From positions 1 to 6,386 of the forward strand of contig JAIERC010000382.1 of assembly GCA_019747165.1 (NCBI GenBank): a DNA stretch of 6,386 bases. Reading direction: 5' to 3'. Source of the stretch: Sphingomonas sp. GTDB lineage: Bacteria > Pseudomonadota > Alphaproteobacteria > Sphingomonadales > Sphingomonadaceae. Under the pieces are notes generated by a model, which was not told where the DNA came from, searched no databases, and saw only the letters and a program-made list of their open reading frames with translations. Below, one piece after another: positions 1-5,312 of this stretch. The first letter of the stretch is position 1. Every line of letters starts with the position of its first letter. The position numbers were made by a program, and so were the translations under genes.

Positions 1-586
1 AGGCGGTGAGGCCAGCGAACAGCAGCACGCCAACCATGCTGATCACCAGCGAGAGCGGGCCCGACTGGAGGAACAGATTGACCAGGCTGGCCACGATCAG
101 GCCAACCAGGCCCATGATCAGGAAGGTGCCGAATGCCGACAAATCCTTCTTGGTGGTGTAACCCCAAAGGCTGAGCCCAGCAAAACCAGCCGCGGTCGCA
201 AAGAAAGCGCCCGCGATCGACGTGCCGGTATATTGCAGGAATATCGTCGAGAGCGAGAGGCCCATCGCGATTGCAAAGCCCCAGAACATCGCCTGCAGCG
301 TGCCCATCGACATCCGGCCCTGGCCAAAGCTCATGCCGAAAACAAAACCGAGCGGGGCAAGCATGAAGACATATTTCAGCAGACCGGGGCCAGCAAAGAC
401 CTGAAGTGCCAAGCCGCTGGCGGCGAAGCCAAGCGCAACGATACCGGTGAGCAGGATGCCCGAGGTCATGTAATTATAGACCGACAGCATATAGGACCGC
501 AGCCCGGCGTCATACGCAGCGCCACGGACGCCAGCGCCGCTTGCGAAAGCCGCAGCGTTCGGCCGAGGATCAGACCAATTAGCCAT
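1..586 (-). CDS. Bax inhibitor-1/YccA family membrane protein (partial, 3' end outside window)
   Basis: The first 195 codons are present; roughly the last 40-60 residues of a typical 235-250 aa family member lie beyond the left edge. The protein reads MANWSDPRPNAAAF, then about six hydrophobic segments (near residues 38-60, 72-88, 98-115, 122-142, 152-174 and 178-195). Family hallmarks are the YNYMTSG segment at 37-43 before the first helix and the GYTTKKDLSAFGTFL stretch at 142-156. Family knowledge: these are inner-membrane proteins of the TMBIM/BI-1 superfamily, some acting as pH-sensitive Ca2+ leak channels, while E. coli YccA interacts with the FtsH protease. The exact role here is unknown. 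The start at 586 is supported by AAAGGAG at 597-603 (minus strand), 10 nt upstream. The gene is divergent from thpR, so it probably has its own promoter. Confidence 0.93.
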   Translation of the reverse strand, partial: MANWSDPRPNAAAFASGAGVRGAAYDAGLRSYMLSVYNYMTSGILLTGIVALGFAASGLALQVFAGPGLLKYVFMLAPLGFVFGMSFGQGRMSMGTLQAMFWGFAIAMGLSLSTIFLQYTGTSIAGAFFATAAGFAGLSLWGYTTKKDLSAFGTFLIMGLVGLIVASLVNLFLQSGPLSLVISMVGVLLFAGLTA

Positions 587-628
587 TTTAATCAAACTCC
601 TTTGCCCGGCAAAAAGCCGGATGAGGCG

Positions 629-657
629 AATATCGGCCCTGCCCCATCTTTTTTCAA
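629..657 (-). promoter_or_regulatory. Candidate sigma-70 promoter for the Bax inhibitor-1 family gene
   Basis: Read on the minus strand, TTGAAA (652-657, five of six matches to TTGACA) is followed after exactly 17 bp by GATATT (629-634, four of six matches to TATAAT). Transcription would start near 621, giving a leader of about 35 nt. That leader contains AAAGGAG and a small hairpin, CCGGC-TTTTT-GCCGG (606-620 on the plus strand), just upstream of the ribosome binding site. The prediction rests on hexamer and spacing match alone. Confidence 0.5.
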
Positions 658-703
658 GCGAAACCCGTTGTCTGATTTGTTGCTGGTCGGCACACCGCGT
701 CCG

Positions 704-1249
704 ATGCACCGTCTTTTCATTGGCCTGCGCCCGCCGCGTGAGATTCGTGCCGCCTTGATGTCGATCATGGGCGGCATCGCTGGCGCGCGTTGGCAAAGCG
801 ATGATCAGCTCCATCTGACCCTGCGCTATATCGGCGAAGTCGATCGGCAAATCGGCGAGGAAGTCGCGCTGGCGATGGCCCGCATCCGTGCTCAGCCGCT
901 CGCGGTGGCGCTGTGCGGCGTCGGTCGGTTTGAAAAACAGGGCCGGACCGATGCAATCTGGGCCGGTGTCGCCCCCGGTGATGCGCTGCAGCGATTACAT
1001 CATAAAATCGATCATGCGCTGGTCGCGATCGGGCTGCCAGCCGAGGCGCGCGCCTATCTGCCGCATATCACACTGGCGCGGCTGCCCCGCAGCCTGGGCG
1101 TGGAGCAAGAGATTGATGGCTTTATCGCCGCCCATGCCGCGTTCAGCAGTGCGCCCTTTGCCTTTACCCATATCACCCTGTTCGAAAGCCAGCTGACGCG
1201 CGATGGCGCGCGCTATGACGTGGTCGATCGCTGGCCAATCATCGGCTGA
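704..1249 (+). CDS. thpR: RNA 2',3'-cyclic phosphodiesterase (2'-5' RNA ligase family, 2H phosphoesterase)
   Basis: A 181-aa protein of normal length for ThpR/LigT. It carries the two signature HxTx motifs of the 2H phosphoesterases, HLTL at 37-40 and HITL at 121-124, which place two catalytic histidines (H37, H121) in the active site. The N-terminus MHRLFIGLRPP is the usual first strand of the fold, and PHITLAR is typical of the bacterial subfamily. Known family chemistry is hydrolysis of RNA 2',3'-cyclic phosphate ends to 2'-phosphate and reversible 2'-5' ligation of tRNA halves; the cellular role in bacteria is unclear. The protein is cytoplasmic, with no signal peptide. The frame is open far upstream, but that part lies antisense to the divergent membrane-protein gene. 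The ATG at 704 directly precedes the conserved strand and is the best start, although no clear Shine-Dalgarno sequence precedes it. Confidence 0.93.
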   Translation: MHRLFIGLRPPREIRAALMSIMGGIAGARWQSDDQLHLTLRYIGEVDRQIGEEVALAMARIRAQPLAVALCGVGRFEKQGRTDAIWAGVAPGDALQRLHHKIDHALVAIGLPAEARAYLPHITLARLPRSLGVEQEIDGFIAAHAAFSSAPFAFTHITLFESQLTRDGARYDVVDRWPIIG

Positions 1250-1292
1250 CGGCGCGGTCGCGACCTGGCGATGACACGAATAACGCTTCCGC

Positions 1293-1316
1293 TTGGCGGC
1301 CACGCTCTGCTAGCCC
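1293..1316 (+). promoter_or_regulatory. Weak candidate alphaproteobacterial housekeeping promoter upstream of the MFS gene
   Basis: TTGGCGG (1293-1299) followed by GCTAGCCC (1309-1316) resembles the Caulobacter housekeeping consensus TTGACGS, 10-14 nt, GCTANAWC, with six of seven and six of eight positions matching. Transcription would begin near 1322, about 27 nt before the MFS start codon. The match to the E. coli consensus at standard spacing is poor, so this is only a candidate. The transporter gene could instead be read through from thpR, which ends 99 bp upstream. Confidence 0.25.
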
Positions 1317-1337
1317 CAGCGCTGTCGCGTATTTTTT

Positions 1338-1343
1338 GGGGGA
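1338..1343 (+). promoter_or_regulatory. Ribosome binding site that fixes the MFS start
   Basis: GGGGGA lies 5 nt before ATG 1349. An alternative in-frame ATG at 1271 would add 26 residues that look unlike a transporter N-terminus and has no comparable site, so 1349 is preferred. A CCCCA stretch at 1314-1318 is complementary to TGGGG at 1337-1341 and could pair with this site. Confidence 0.6.
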
Positions 1344-1348
1344 TTATC

Positions 1349-2908
1349 ATGGCAGAAGCGCAACCGGGCACCGAGCATCACGCCCCGCGTTATGCCTGGT
1401 ATGTCCTGGCCATCCTGTTTGCCGTTTATGTGCTGAACTTCGTCGATCGCCAGATTATTTCGATCCTGGCCGAAGACATCAAACGCGATCTGGGCCTGCG
1501 CGACGAGGATCTGGGCTTTCTCTACGGCACCGCCTTTGGCGTGTTTTATGCGCTGTTCGGCATCCCGCTTGGGCGGCTGGCGGATAACTGGCACCGGGTA
1601 AAGCTGCTGACCTTTGGTCTGACATTATGGTCAGCGATGACGGTGGTGTCTGGCTTTTCGCGCAGCGGCGGAATGTTGGCCGGGGCGCGGGTTGGCGTTG
1701 GCATTGGCGAGGCGACGGCGGGGCCATCGGCCTATTCGCTGATTTCTGATTGGTTCCCCCGGCAGCTGCGCGCCACCGCGCTCGCGATCTATTCCGCCGG
1801 GCTTTATGTTGGCGGCGGCATTTCGCTGGGGATTGGGGGGTTGATCGTTTCCCGCTGGAATCATGCCTATCCGGAAGGTGGCCCGTTGGGGCTGGTCGGC
1901 TGGCAGGCGGCGTTCATGATCGTCGGGCTGCCCGGCCTTTTGCTGGCATTGGTCATCGCCACATTACGCGAACCGATCCGCGGCCAGTCAGAAGGGCTGC
2001 CGCCGCCGGTGCCGCACCCTGCACCATTCCGCGCTTTTTTTGCCGATCTGGTCACCATTGTACCGCCGCTGACACTGATCGGCGCAGCGCAGGGCGGCGT
2101 TCGTTCGCTGATCAACAATGTCATCGGGCTGGCGATCGTGACTGGCATCGTCACCGGGCTGATCATGATTGGCGAGCCCGCCCCGCAATGGATTGCGGTG
2201 GGCATCGGTGCCTATGCCGTATTTTCCTGGGCGAGCGCGCTGCGCCGCCGCGATCCGCCGACCTTTGCGCTGATCATCGCCAACCCGGCCTTTCTCTGTG
2301 TGGTCGTCGCCTATGGCCTGAACGCTTTTCTGAGCTATTCGGTGACCTTCTGGGCGCCACCCTATGCCATCCGGGTGCTGGGTCAGGCTCCCGGCACGGC
2401 GGGCTTCATCATCGGCGGGATGGGCGCAATGTCTGGATTTCTGGGCGTTACCGTCGGCGGAATCATTGCCGATCGATTGCGTCGCCGGAACCCGGCCGGG
2501 CGATTGCTGGTGGTGATTTTTGGTGCGGCCGTGCCGTGGATGGCCATTTTGACCGCCTTCACCACCACCAACGTCACCCTGTTCTATGTCATGCTGTTTC
2601 CCGCGCAGGCGCTGGCAAGCTGCGCGCTGGGGGCAGCAGCGGCGACCACTCAGGATCTGGTGCTGCCGCGCATGCGCGGGACCGCGACAGCCACCTTCCT
2701 GATCGGGACCACCCTGTTGGGGTTGGCGATGGGCCCCTATCTTGCCGGGCGAATTTCCACCCTGTCGGGCAGCCTGTCGATCGGCGTGATCTCGTTGCTG
2801 TGCACGGTGCCGATTACGGTGACGGCGGCGATCTTTGCATATCGCTTGGTCCCCAAGGCTGAAATGCACAGAGAAGCACGTGCGCGGGACGCTGGTGAAC
2901 CTATTTGA
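1349..2908 (+). CDS. MFS transporter, spinster-like, with an enlarged central region
   Basis: A 519-aa inner-membrane protein of the major facilitator superfamily. Helix 1 ends in NFVDRQI (30-36), as in spinster-type carriers. The loop-2/3 signature appears as GIPLGRLADNWHRVKLL (71-87), and its second-half counterpart as GGIIADRLRRRNPAGRLL (370-387). Hydrophobic segments lie near 15-33, 55-78, 88-105, 109-130, 142-165, 186-206, 255-275, 279-297, 310-330, 350-372, 385-403, 408-430, 445-465 and 475-499. That is about fourteen, against the usual twelve. The two extra segments fall in the central loop after a Pro-rich stretch (218-226), and the protein is longer than the 400-450 aa of simple family members. 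The substrate cannot be read from the sequence; bacterial spinster-like genes are often annotated only as generic MFS or sugar-phosphate permeases. The gene follows thpR by 99 bp, with no evident functional link. Confidence 0.92.
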   Translation: MAEAQPGTEHHAPRYAWYVLAILFAVYVLNFVDRQIISILAEDIKRDLGLRDEDLGFLYGTAFGVFYALFGIPLGRLADNWHRVKLLTFGLTLWSAMTVVSGFSRSGGMLAGARVGVGIGEATAGPSAYSLISDWFPRQLRATALAIYSAGLYVGGGISLGIGGLIVSRWNHAYPEGGPLGLVGWQAAFMIVGLPGLLLALVIATLREPIRGQSEGLPPPVPHPAPFRAFFADLVTIVPPLTLIGAAQGGVRSLINNVIGLAIVTGIVTGLIMIGEPAPQWIAVGIGAYAVFSWASALRRRDPPTFALIIANPAFLCVVVAYGLNAFLSYSVTFWAPPYAIRVLGQAPGTAGFIIGGMGAMSGFLGVTVGGIIADRLRRRNPAGRLLVVIFGAAVPWMAILTAFTTTNVTLFYVMLFPAQALASCALGAAAATTQDLVLPRMRGTATATFLIGTTLLGLAMGPYLAGRISTLSGSLSIGVISLLCTVPITVTAAIFAYRLVPKAEMHREARARDAGEPI

Positions 2909-2932
2909 GGGCATTGCTGACAGGAGTTTAAC
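2905..2932 (+). promoter_or_regulatory. Weak candidate promoter for the PilZ gene
   Basis: TTGAGG (2905-2910, overlapping the MFS stop codon) and TTTAAC (2927-2932) are separated by 16 bp, with four of six matches each to the sigma-70 hexamers. Transcription would start near 2940, leaving a leader of about 40 nt containing the AAGGAG sequence and hairpin described separately. The match is marginal; co-transcription with the MFS gene is equally possible. Confidence 0.2.
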
Positions 2933-2944
2933 CAACCGCGCAAC

Positions 2945-2975
2945 AAGGAGCGGCTTCCCAATTTGTTTGGAGCCG
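2945..2975 (+). promoter_or_regulatory. Structured ribosome binding region of the PilZ gene (two SD sequences and a hairpin)
   Basis: Two Shine-Dalgarno-like sequences precede ATG 2982. AAGGAG (2945-2950) is too far away in linear sequence (31 nt), while GGAG (2969-2972) sits 9 nt away. Between and over them, CGGCT (2951-2955) pairs perfectly with AGCCG (2971-2975). A further CC/GG pairing (2957-2958 with 2969-2970) is possible after a bulged T. The hairpin would bury the near GGAG but bring the far AAGGAG to an effective 6 nt from the start codon. The arms are seen in the sequence; the function is inferred. Confidence 0.4.
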
Positions 2976-2981
2976 TGATTC

Positions 2982-3344
2982 ATGTTTTCCGCCGAACTCG
3001 TCATTAAATCGTCCGACAATCGTCGCAGCCCCCGCAACGACGTCGACATGCCAGGGCGGATCACGACGGAAGGCAGTTGGCGATCAATCTGCCGGGTTGC
3101 GGATCTTTCCAAACACGGCGCGCGCCTGTCGACCTTCTCAGAATTGGCGCGCGGCACCGTCATCTGGCTGAATCTGGCCGGCCAACCCGCGCGCAAGGCC
3201 GAAGTGGTCTGGTCGGACGAGTATAACGCTGCGTGTCAATTCTATCAGCCGCTCGACGACCATGCCGTTATCGCCCTGGTCGGGCGATACGGGTTCAAGG
3301 TGGAACCCGATCGCCCGATTGAGGATATGATCATGGTCGCCTGA
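2982..3344 (+). CDS. Single-domain PilZ protein (probable cyclic-di-GMP receptor)
   Basis: A 120-aa protein made up almost wholly of one PilZ domain. Both c-di-GMP binding motifs are present: RRSPR (14-18, the RxxxR motif) and DLSKHG (41-46, the D/NxSxxG motif), followed by the expected beta-barrel strands (ARLST, GTVIWLNL, RKAEVVWSDEYNAACQF). Family knowledge: such small cytoplasmic PilZ proteins bind the second messenger cyclic di-GMP and pass the signal to a partner controlling motility, polysaccharide production or another surface property. No output domain and no diguanylate cyclase or phosphodiesterase gene is nearby, so the target is unknown. The gene lies 73 bp after the MFS gene and converges on sodC with 9 bp between the two stops. 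GGAG at 2969-2972 supports the start. Confidence 0.9.
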   Translation: MFSAELVIKSSDNRRSPRNDVDMPGRITTEGSWRSICRVADLSKHGARLSTFSELARGTVIWLNLAGQPARKAEVVWSDEYNAACQFYQPLDDHAVIALVGRYGFKVEPDRPIEDMIMVA

Positions 3345-3353
3345 CGCCGGCGA

Positions 3354-3890
3354 TCAATTGGCCGCGAATACGCCGCAAGCGATTCGCGCGCCGCTTTTGC
3401 CCGACGGATCGGTCATCATATCATCTGCGGATGCGTGGATAACCATTGCCGCGCCATCGGCATCGAGCAGCCCGGCAAGCGTGCCGCCGGGCACAGTGAC
3501 GCCGATGGTGCCACGGCCATCCGCTCCAATGACAAGATTGGGGAGATCGCCTTCATGCGGGCCGGCCGGGTTCATGGAACCATGCTGCGTGCCTCCCGGA
3601 TTCCAATGGCCACCGGCGGTCATGAAATCGGGGCCTTCGCAGCGCCCTGTGGTGTGGATATGTGCGCCATGGGTGCCGACGGGCAGCGCCATCGCCTCTA
3701 TCGTAATGCGCAGCCCACCGGTCGCTTCGCGGGCAGTTGCCCGGCCGACATCGGTGCCATCGGCCAGCTTCAACGGTGCAACAGCAATCCGCCCGGATGG
3801 TTCCTGCTTGCCCATGCCCTTGGTATAAGAAGCGCAGCTGCCGATGCAGACCAGCGCGCCTGCTGCACATGCCACAATTGCTAAACGCAT
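3354..3890 (-). CDS. sodC: Cu/Zn superoxide dismutase, predicted lipoprotein
   Basis: A 178-aa protein that disproportionates superoxide to oxygen and hydrogen peroxide. The N-terminus MRLAIVACAAGALVCIGSC is a signal peptide ending in an IGSC lipobox, predicting lipidation of C19 and membrane anchoring facing the periplasm. The lipobox is acceptable rather than ideal, with isoleucine at -3. After a short linker (20-33) the SOD domain follows. By alignment to the known fold, copper ligands are H77, H79 and H152, the bridging histidine is H95, and zinc ligands are H104, H112 and D115. C84 and C172 form the conserved disulfide, and R169 matches the active-site arginine. All key residues are intact, so the enzyme should be active. 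An upstream in-frame TTG at 3906-3908 was rejected in favour of ATG 3890, which has AGGAGA 7 nt before it. The gene is monocistronic in this view, convergent with the PilZ gene. Confidence 0.95.
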   Translation of the reverse strand: MRLAIVACAAGALVCIGSCASYTKGMGKQEPSGRIAVAPLKLADGTDVGRATAREATGGLRITIEAMALPVGTHGAHIHTTGRCEGPDFMTAGGHWNPGGTQHGSMNPAGPHEGDLPNLVIGADGRGTIGVTVPGGTLAGLLDADGAAMVIHASADDMMTDPSGKSGARIACGVFAAN

Positions 3891-3897
3891 CGCCTGT

Positions 3898-3903
3898 TCT
3901 CCT
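3898..3903 (-). promoter_or_regulatory. sodC: Ribosome binding site that fixes the sodC start
   Basis: AGGAGA on the minus strand lies 7 nt upstream of ATG 3890. A longer reading from TTG at 3908 would place this sequence inside the gene and add six polar residues before the signal peptide, so the ATG is preferred. Confidence 0.7.
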
Positions 3904-3979
3904 GCCAAATTCCCCGAACAGCCTAGCCTGCCATCAGCCCGCCCGCCATGGCTTTGGGGATGCCCCGTCGATTTTCGCG

Positions 3980-4000
3980 GCCCAAGTCACCGCTTTGGGC
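3980..4000. repeat. Short inverted repeat in the sodC-xseB intergenic region
   Basis: GCCCAA (3980-3985) and TTGGGC (3995-4000) form perfect 6-bp arms around a 9-nt spacer, about 90 bp upstream of the sodC start. It could be an operator or a weak hairpin in a sodC leader. An inverted repeat this short can occur by chance, and it matches no regulator site I recognise. The rest of the 269-bp divergent region (3891-4159) shows no credible small gene. Confidence 0.25.
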
Positions 4001-4123
4001 GTAACTGGCGCATGGCAGATGCATTCAGCGATCGTATCCCCTATCACGCCCCCGCAAGACGCCCACGGCACGAAAAGCCGTCCGGGGAAACACAAGACAT
4101 TACACTTGGGTCCTTGCTCCTTC

Positions 4124-4153
4124 TTGACCCCTGTTGCCCGCCTGCCCCATAGC
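4124..4153 (+). promoter_or_regulatory. Candidate promoter directly upstream of xseB, possibly giving a leaderless mRNA
   Basis: TTGACC (4124-4129) matches five of six bases of the -35 consensus. After 18 bp comes CATAGC (4148-4153), which matches only three of six of the -10 consensus. Transcription seven bases past the -10 box would begin at position 4160, the A of the xseB start codon. No Shine-Dalgarno sequence precedes xseB, which fits a leaderless transcript, but the -10 box is weak. Confidence 0.3.
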
Positions 4154-4159
4154 GTTGCC

Positions 4160-4405
4160 ATGGAAGCCGCCACTGCTATCGAAGAAATGTCGTTTGAGGA
4201 CGCCCTGAAAGAGTTGGAGCGCATCGTCGCCCGGCTTGAAAGCGGGGATGAGCCGCTCGATAATTCCATCGCCTTGTATGAGCGCGGCAGCCAGCTCCGC
4301 CAGCGTTGTGCCGACCGGCTGGATGCGGCACAGGCCCGGATCGAAGCAATCAAGCTCGACAGCGATGGGCGACCGGTCGGCACCACTTCCTTTGCGGCGA
4401 GCTGA
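4160..4405 (+). CDS. xseB: Exodeoxyribonuclease VII small subunit
   Basis: An 81-aa protein of normal XseB length. The family signature runs from residue 11, with SFEDALKELERIVARLESG (11-29), then PLDNSIALYERGSQL (32-46) and a C-terminal helix to about residue 65. It forms the expected short helical hairpin. XseB is the multi-copy small subunit that binds the catalytic XseA subunit to form exonuclease VII, which degrades single-stranded DNA to oligonucleotides in repair. xseA is not in this window, as is common. ATG 4160 leaves a nine-residue lead before the conserved core; the internal ATG at codon 10 is possible but would start exactly at the core. No clear Shine-Dalgarno sequence is visible. 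It is the first gene of a compact cluster with ispA (7-bp gap) and coaD. Confidence 0.95.
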   Translation: MEAATAIEEMSFEDALKELERIVARLESGDEPLDNSIALYERGSQLRQRCADRLDAAQARIEAIKLDSDGRPVGTTSFAAS

Positions 4406-4412
4406 TATCATC

Positions 4413-5312
4413 ATGGCGGACGCCTCGTTGTCGCTAAAGGCGGCGCTTTCGGAAATCTCGACCGAGATTGACGACCGATTCGATTTGTTGCTGGCGATCC
4501 CTGACGATCCCCGGGCCGATCTTTACCGAGCGATGCGGCATGCCGCGATCGGCGGCGGCAAAAGGTTGCGGCCCTTGTTGGTGTTTGCGACGGCGCGGCT
4601 GTTTGGCGTTGATCGCGACTGCGCCGGGCGCGCAGCGCTCGCGATTGAATGCATCCATGTCTATTCGCTGATCCATGACGATCTGCCGGCGATGGACGAT
4701 GACGATCTTCGCCGTGGCAAACCCACCGTCCATAAAATGTACAGCGAAGCGACTGCCATTTTGGCGGGCGATTGCCTGCACGCCCTGGCATTTGAAATTC
4801 TCGCCGATCCTGCGACGCATGGCGATCCGTTCGTGCGCGCCGAACTGGTGCTTGATCTGGCACGGGCGGCCGGGCCTGCCGGGATGGCCGGTGGGCAGAT
4901 GATGGACATTGAAGCTGAAAAGGCGAGCTTTGACTTGCCGACCATTACCCGGCTGCAAGCGATGAAGACCGGGGCGCTGATCGCCAGCGCGGTTGAGGCC
5001 GGGGCGATTCTGGGCAAGGCATCGCCCGAGGCGCGGACTGGCCTGCGTGGGTATGCCCGCGCCATCGGCCTCGCCTTCCAGATCGCCGATGATCTGCTCG
5101 ATTATGAGGGCGAAGAAGAAAAAATGGGCAAGCGCGTCCATAAGGATCAGGACGCGGGCAAGGAAACCTTTCTCAGCCTGCTGGGCGTTGACCGGGCGCG
5201 CGAACAAGCGCGGATGCTGGTTGATCAGGCCGTGCAGCATCTGCACAATTATGGCCCCGAGGCTGATCTGCTGCGCGAAATTGCGCGCTACACGCTTGAG
5301 CGTGATCGGTGA
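4413..5312 (+). CDS. ispA: Farnesyl diphosphate synthase (polyprenyl synthetase family)
   Basis: A 299-aa enzyme that condenses isopentenyl diphosphate with DMAPP and then geranyl diphosphate to make farnesyl diphosphate, the precursor of undecaprenyl phosphate, quinones and carotenoids. GGGKRLRP (47-54) is the IPP-binding segment. The first Asp-rich motif, DDLPAMDDDDLRRGKPT (89-105), has the DDxxxxD spacing of bacterial type II farnesyl synthases, and the second, DDLLD, is at 226-230. KTG (185-187) and FQIADD (222-227) are also conserved. A tyrosine (Y84) five residues before the first motif fits the chain-length pattern of E. coli IspA, supporting a C15 product. The start at 4413 is 7 bp after the xseB stop and has only a weak upstream purine tract; the frame is open further upstream but inside xseB. 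The stop overlaps the coaD start. The xseB-ispA pairing is widespread in proteobacteria, but dxs, often the next gene, is replaced here by coaD. Confidence 0.95.
   Translation: MADASLSLKAALSEISTEIDDRFDLLLAIPDDPRADLYRAMRHAAIGGGKRLRPLLVFATARLFGVDRDCAGRAALAIECIHVYSLIHDDLPAMDDDDLRRGKPTVHKMYSEATAILAGDCLHALAFEILADPATHGDPFVRAELVLDLARAAGPAGMAGGQMMDIEAEKASFDLPTITRLQAMKTGALIASAVEAGAILGKASPEARTGLRGYARAIGLAFQIADDLLDYEGEEEKMGKRVHKDQDAGKETFLSLLGVDRAREQARMLVDQAVQHLHNYGPEADLLREIARYTLERDR

Noticed and set aside
233..703. Upstream open extension of the thpR frame (about 157 codons)
   Set aside because: It lies antisense to the well-supported Bax inhibitor-1 family gene and has no recognisable protein features; long spurious frames are common in GC-rich DNA.
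1319..1337. GCG-CTGT-CGC stem followed by a T-run as a rho-independent terminator of thpR
   Set aside because: The stem has only three base pairs, and the T-run directly abuts the MFS ribosome binding site.
1750..2862. 370-codon plus-strand open frame inside the MFS gene in another frame
   Set aside because: It overlaps a convincing transporter in full and has an Arg/His/Cys-rich shadow composition.
2927..2934. TTTAACCA, resembling a CtrA half-site, upstream of the PilZ gene
   Set aside because: No second TTAA half-site occurs at the required 7-bp spacing, so a CtrA site is not supported.
1988..3196. 402-codon open frame on the minus strand opposite the MFS and PilZ genes
   Set aside because: The composition is rich in Arg, Gln, His and Gly with no domain, and it is antisense to two recognised genes.
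4031..4057. Possible sodC promoter TTGCGG / TACGAT on the minus strand
   Set aside because: The spacer is only 15 bp and the -35 match is poor; the leader would also be about 130 nt long. No better sodC promoter could be identified by eye.
4065..4081. ACGGC / GCCGT hairpin as a terminator or riboswitch element before xseB
   Set aside because: A five-base-pair stem with a 7-nt loop and no T-run; too weak, and no gene upstream on that strand needs terminating.
3737..4159. Long upstream extension of the xseB frame through the intergenic region and into sodC
   Set aside because: XseB proteins are about 80 aa and the conserved core starts shortly after ATG 4160; the extension is antisense to sodC.
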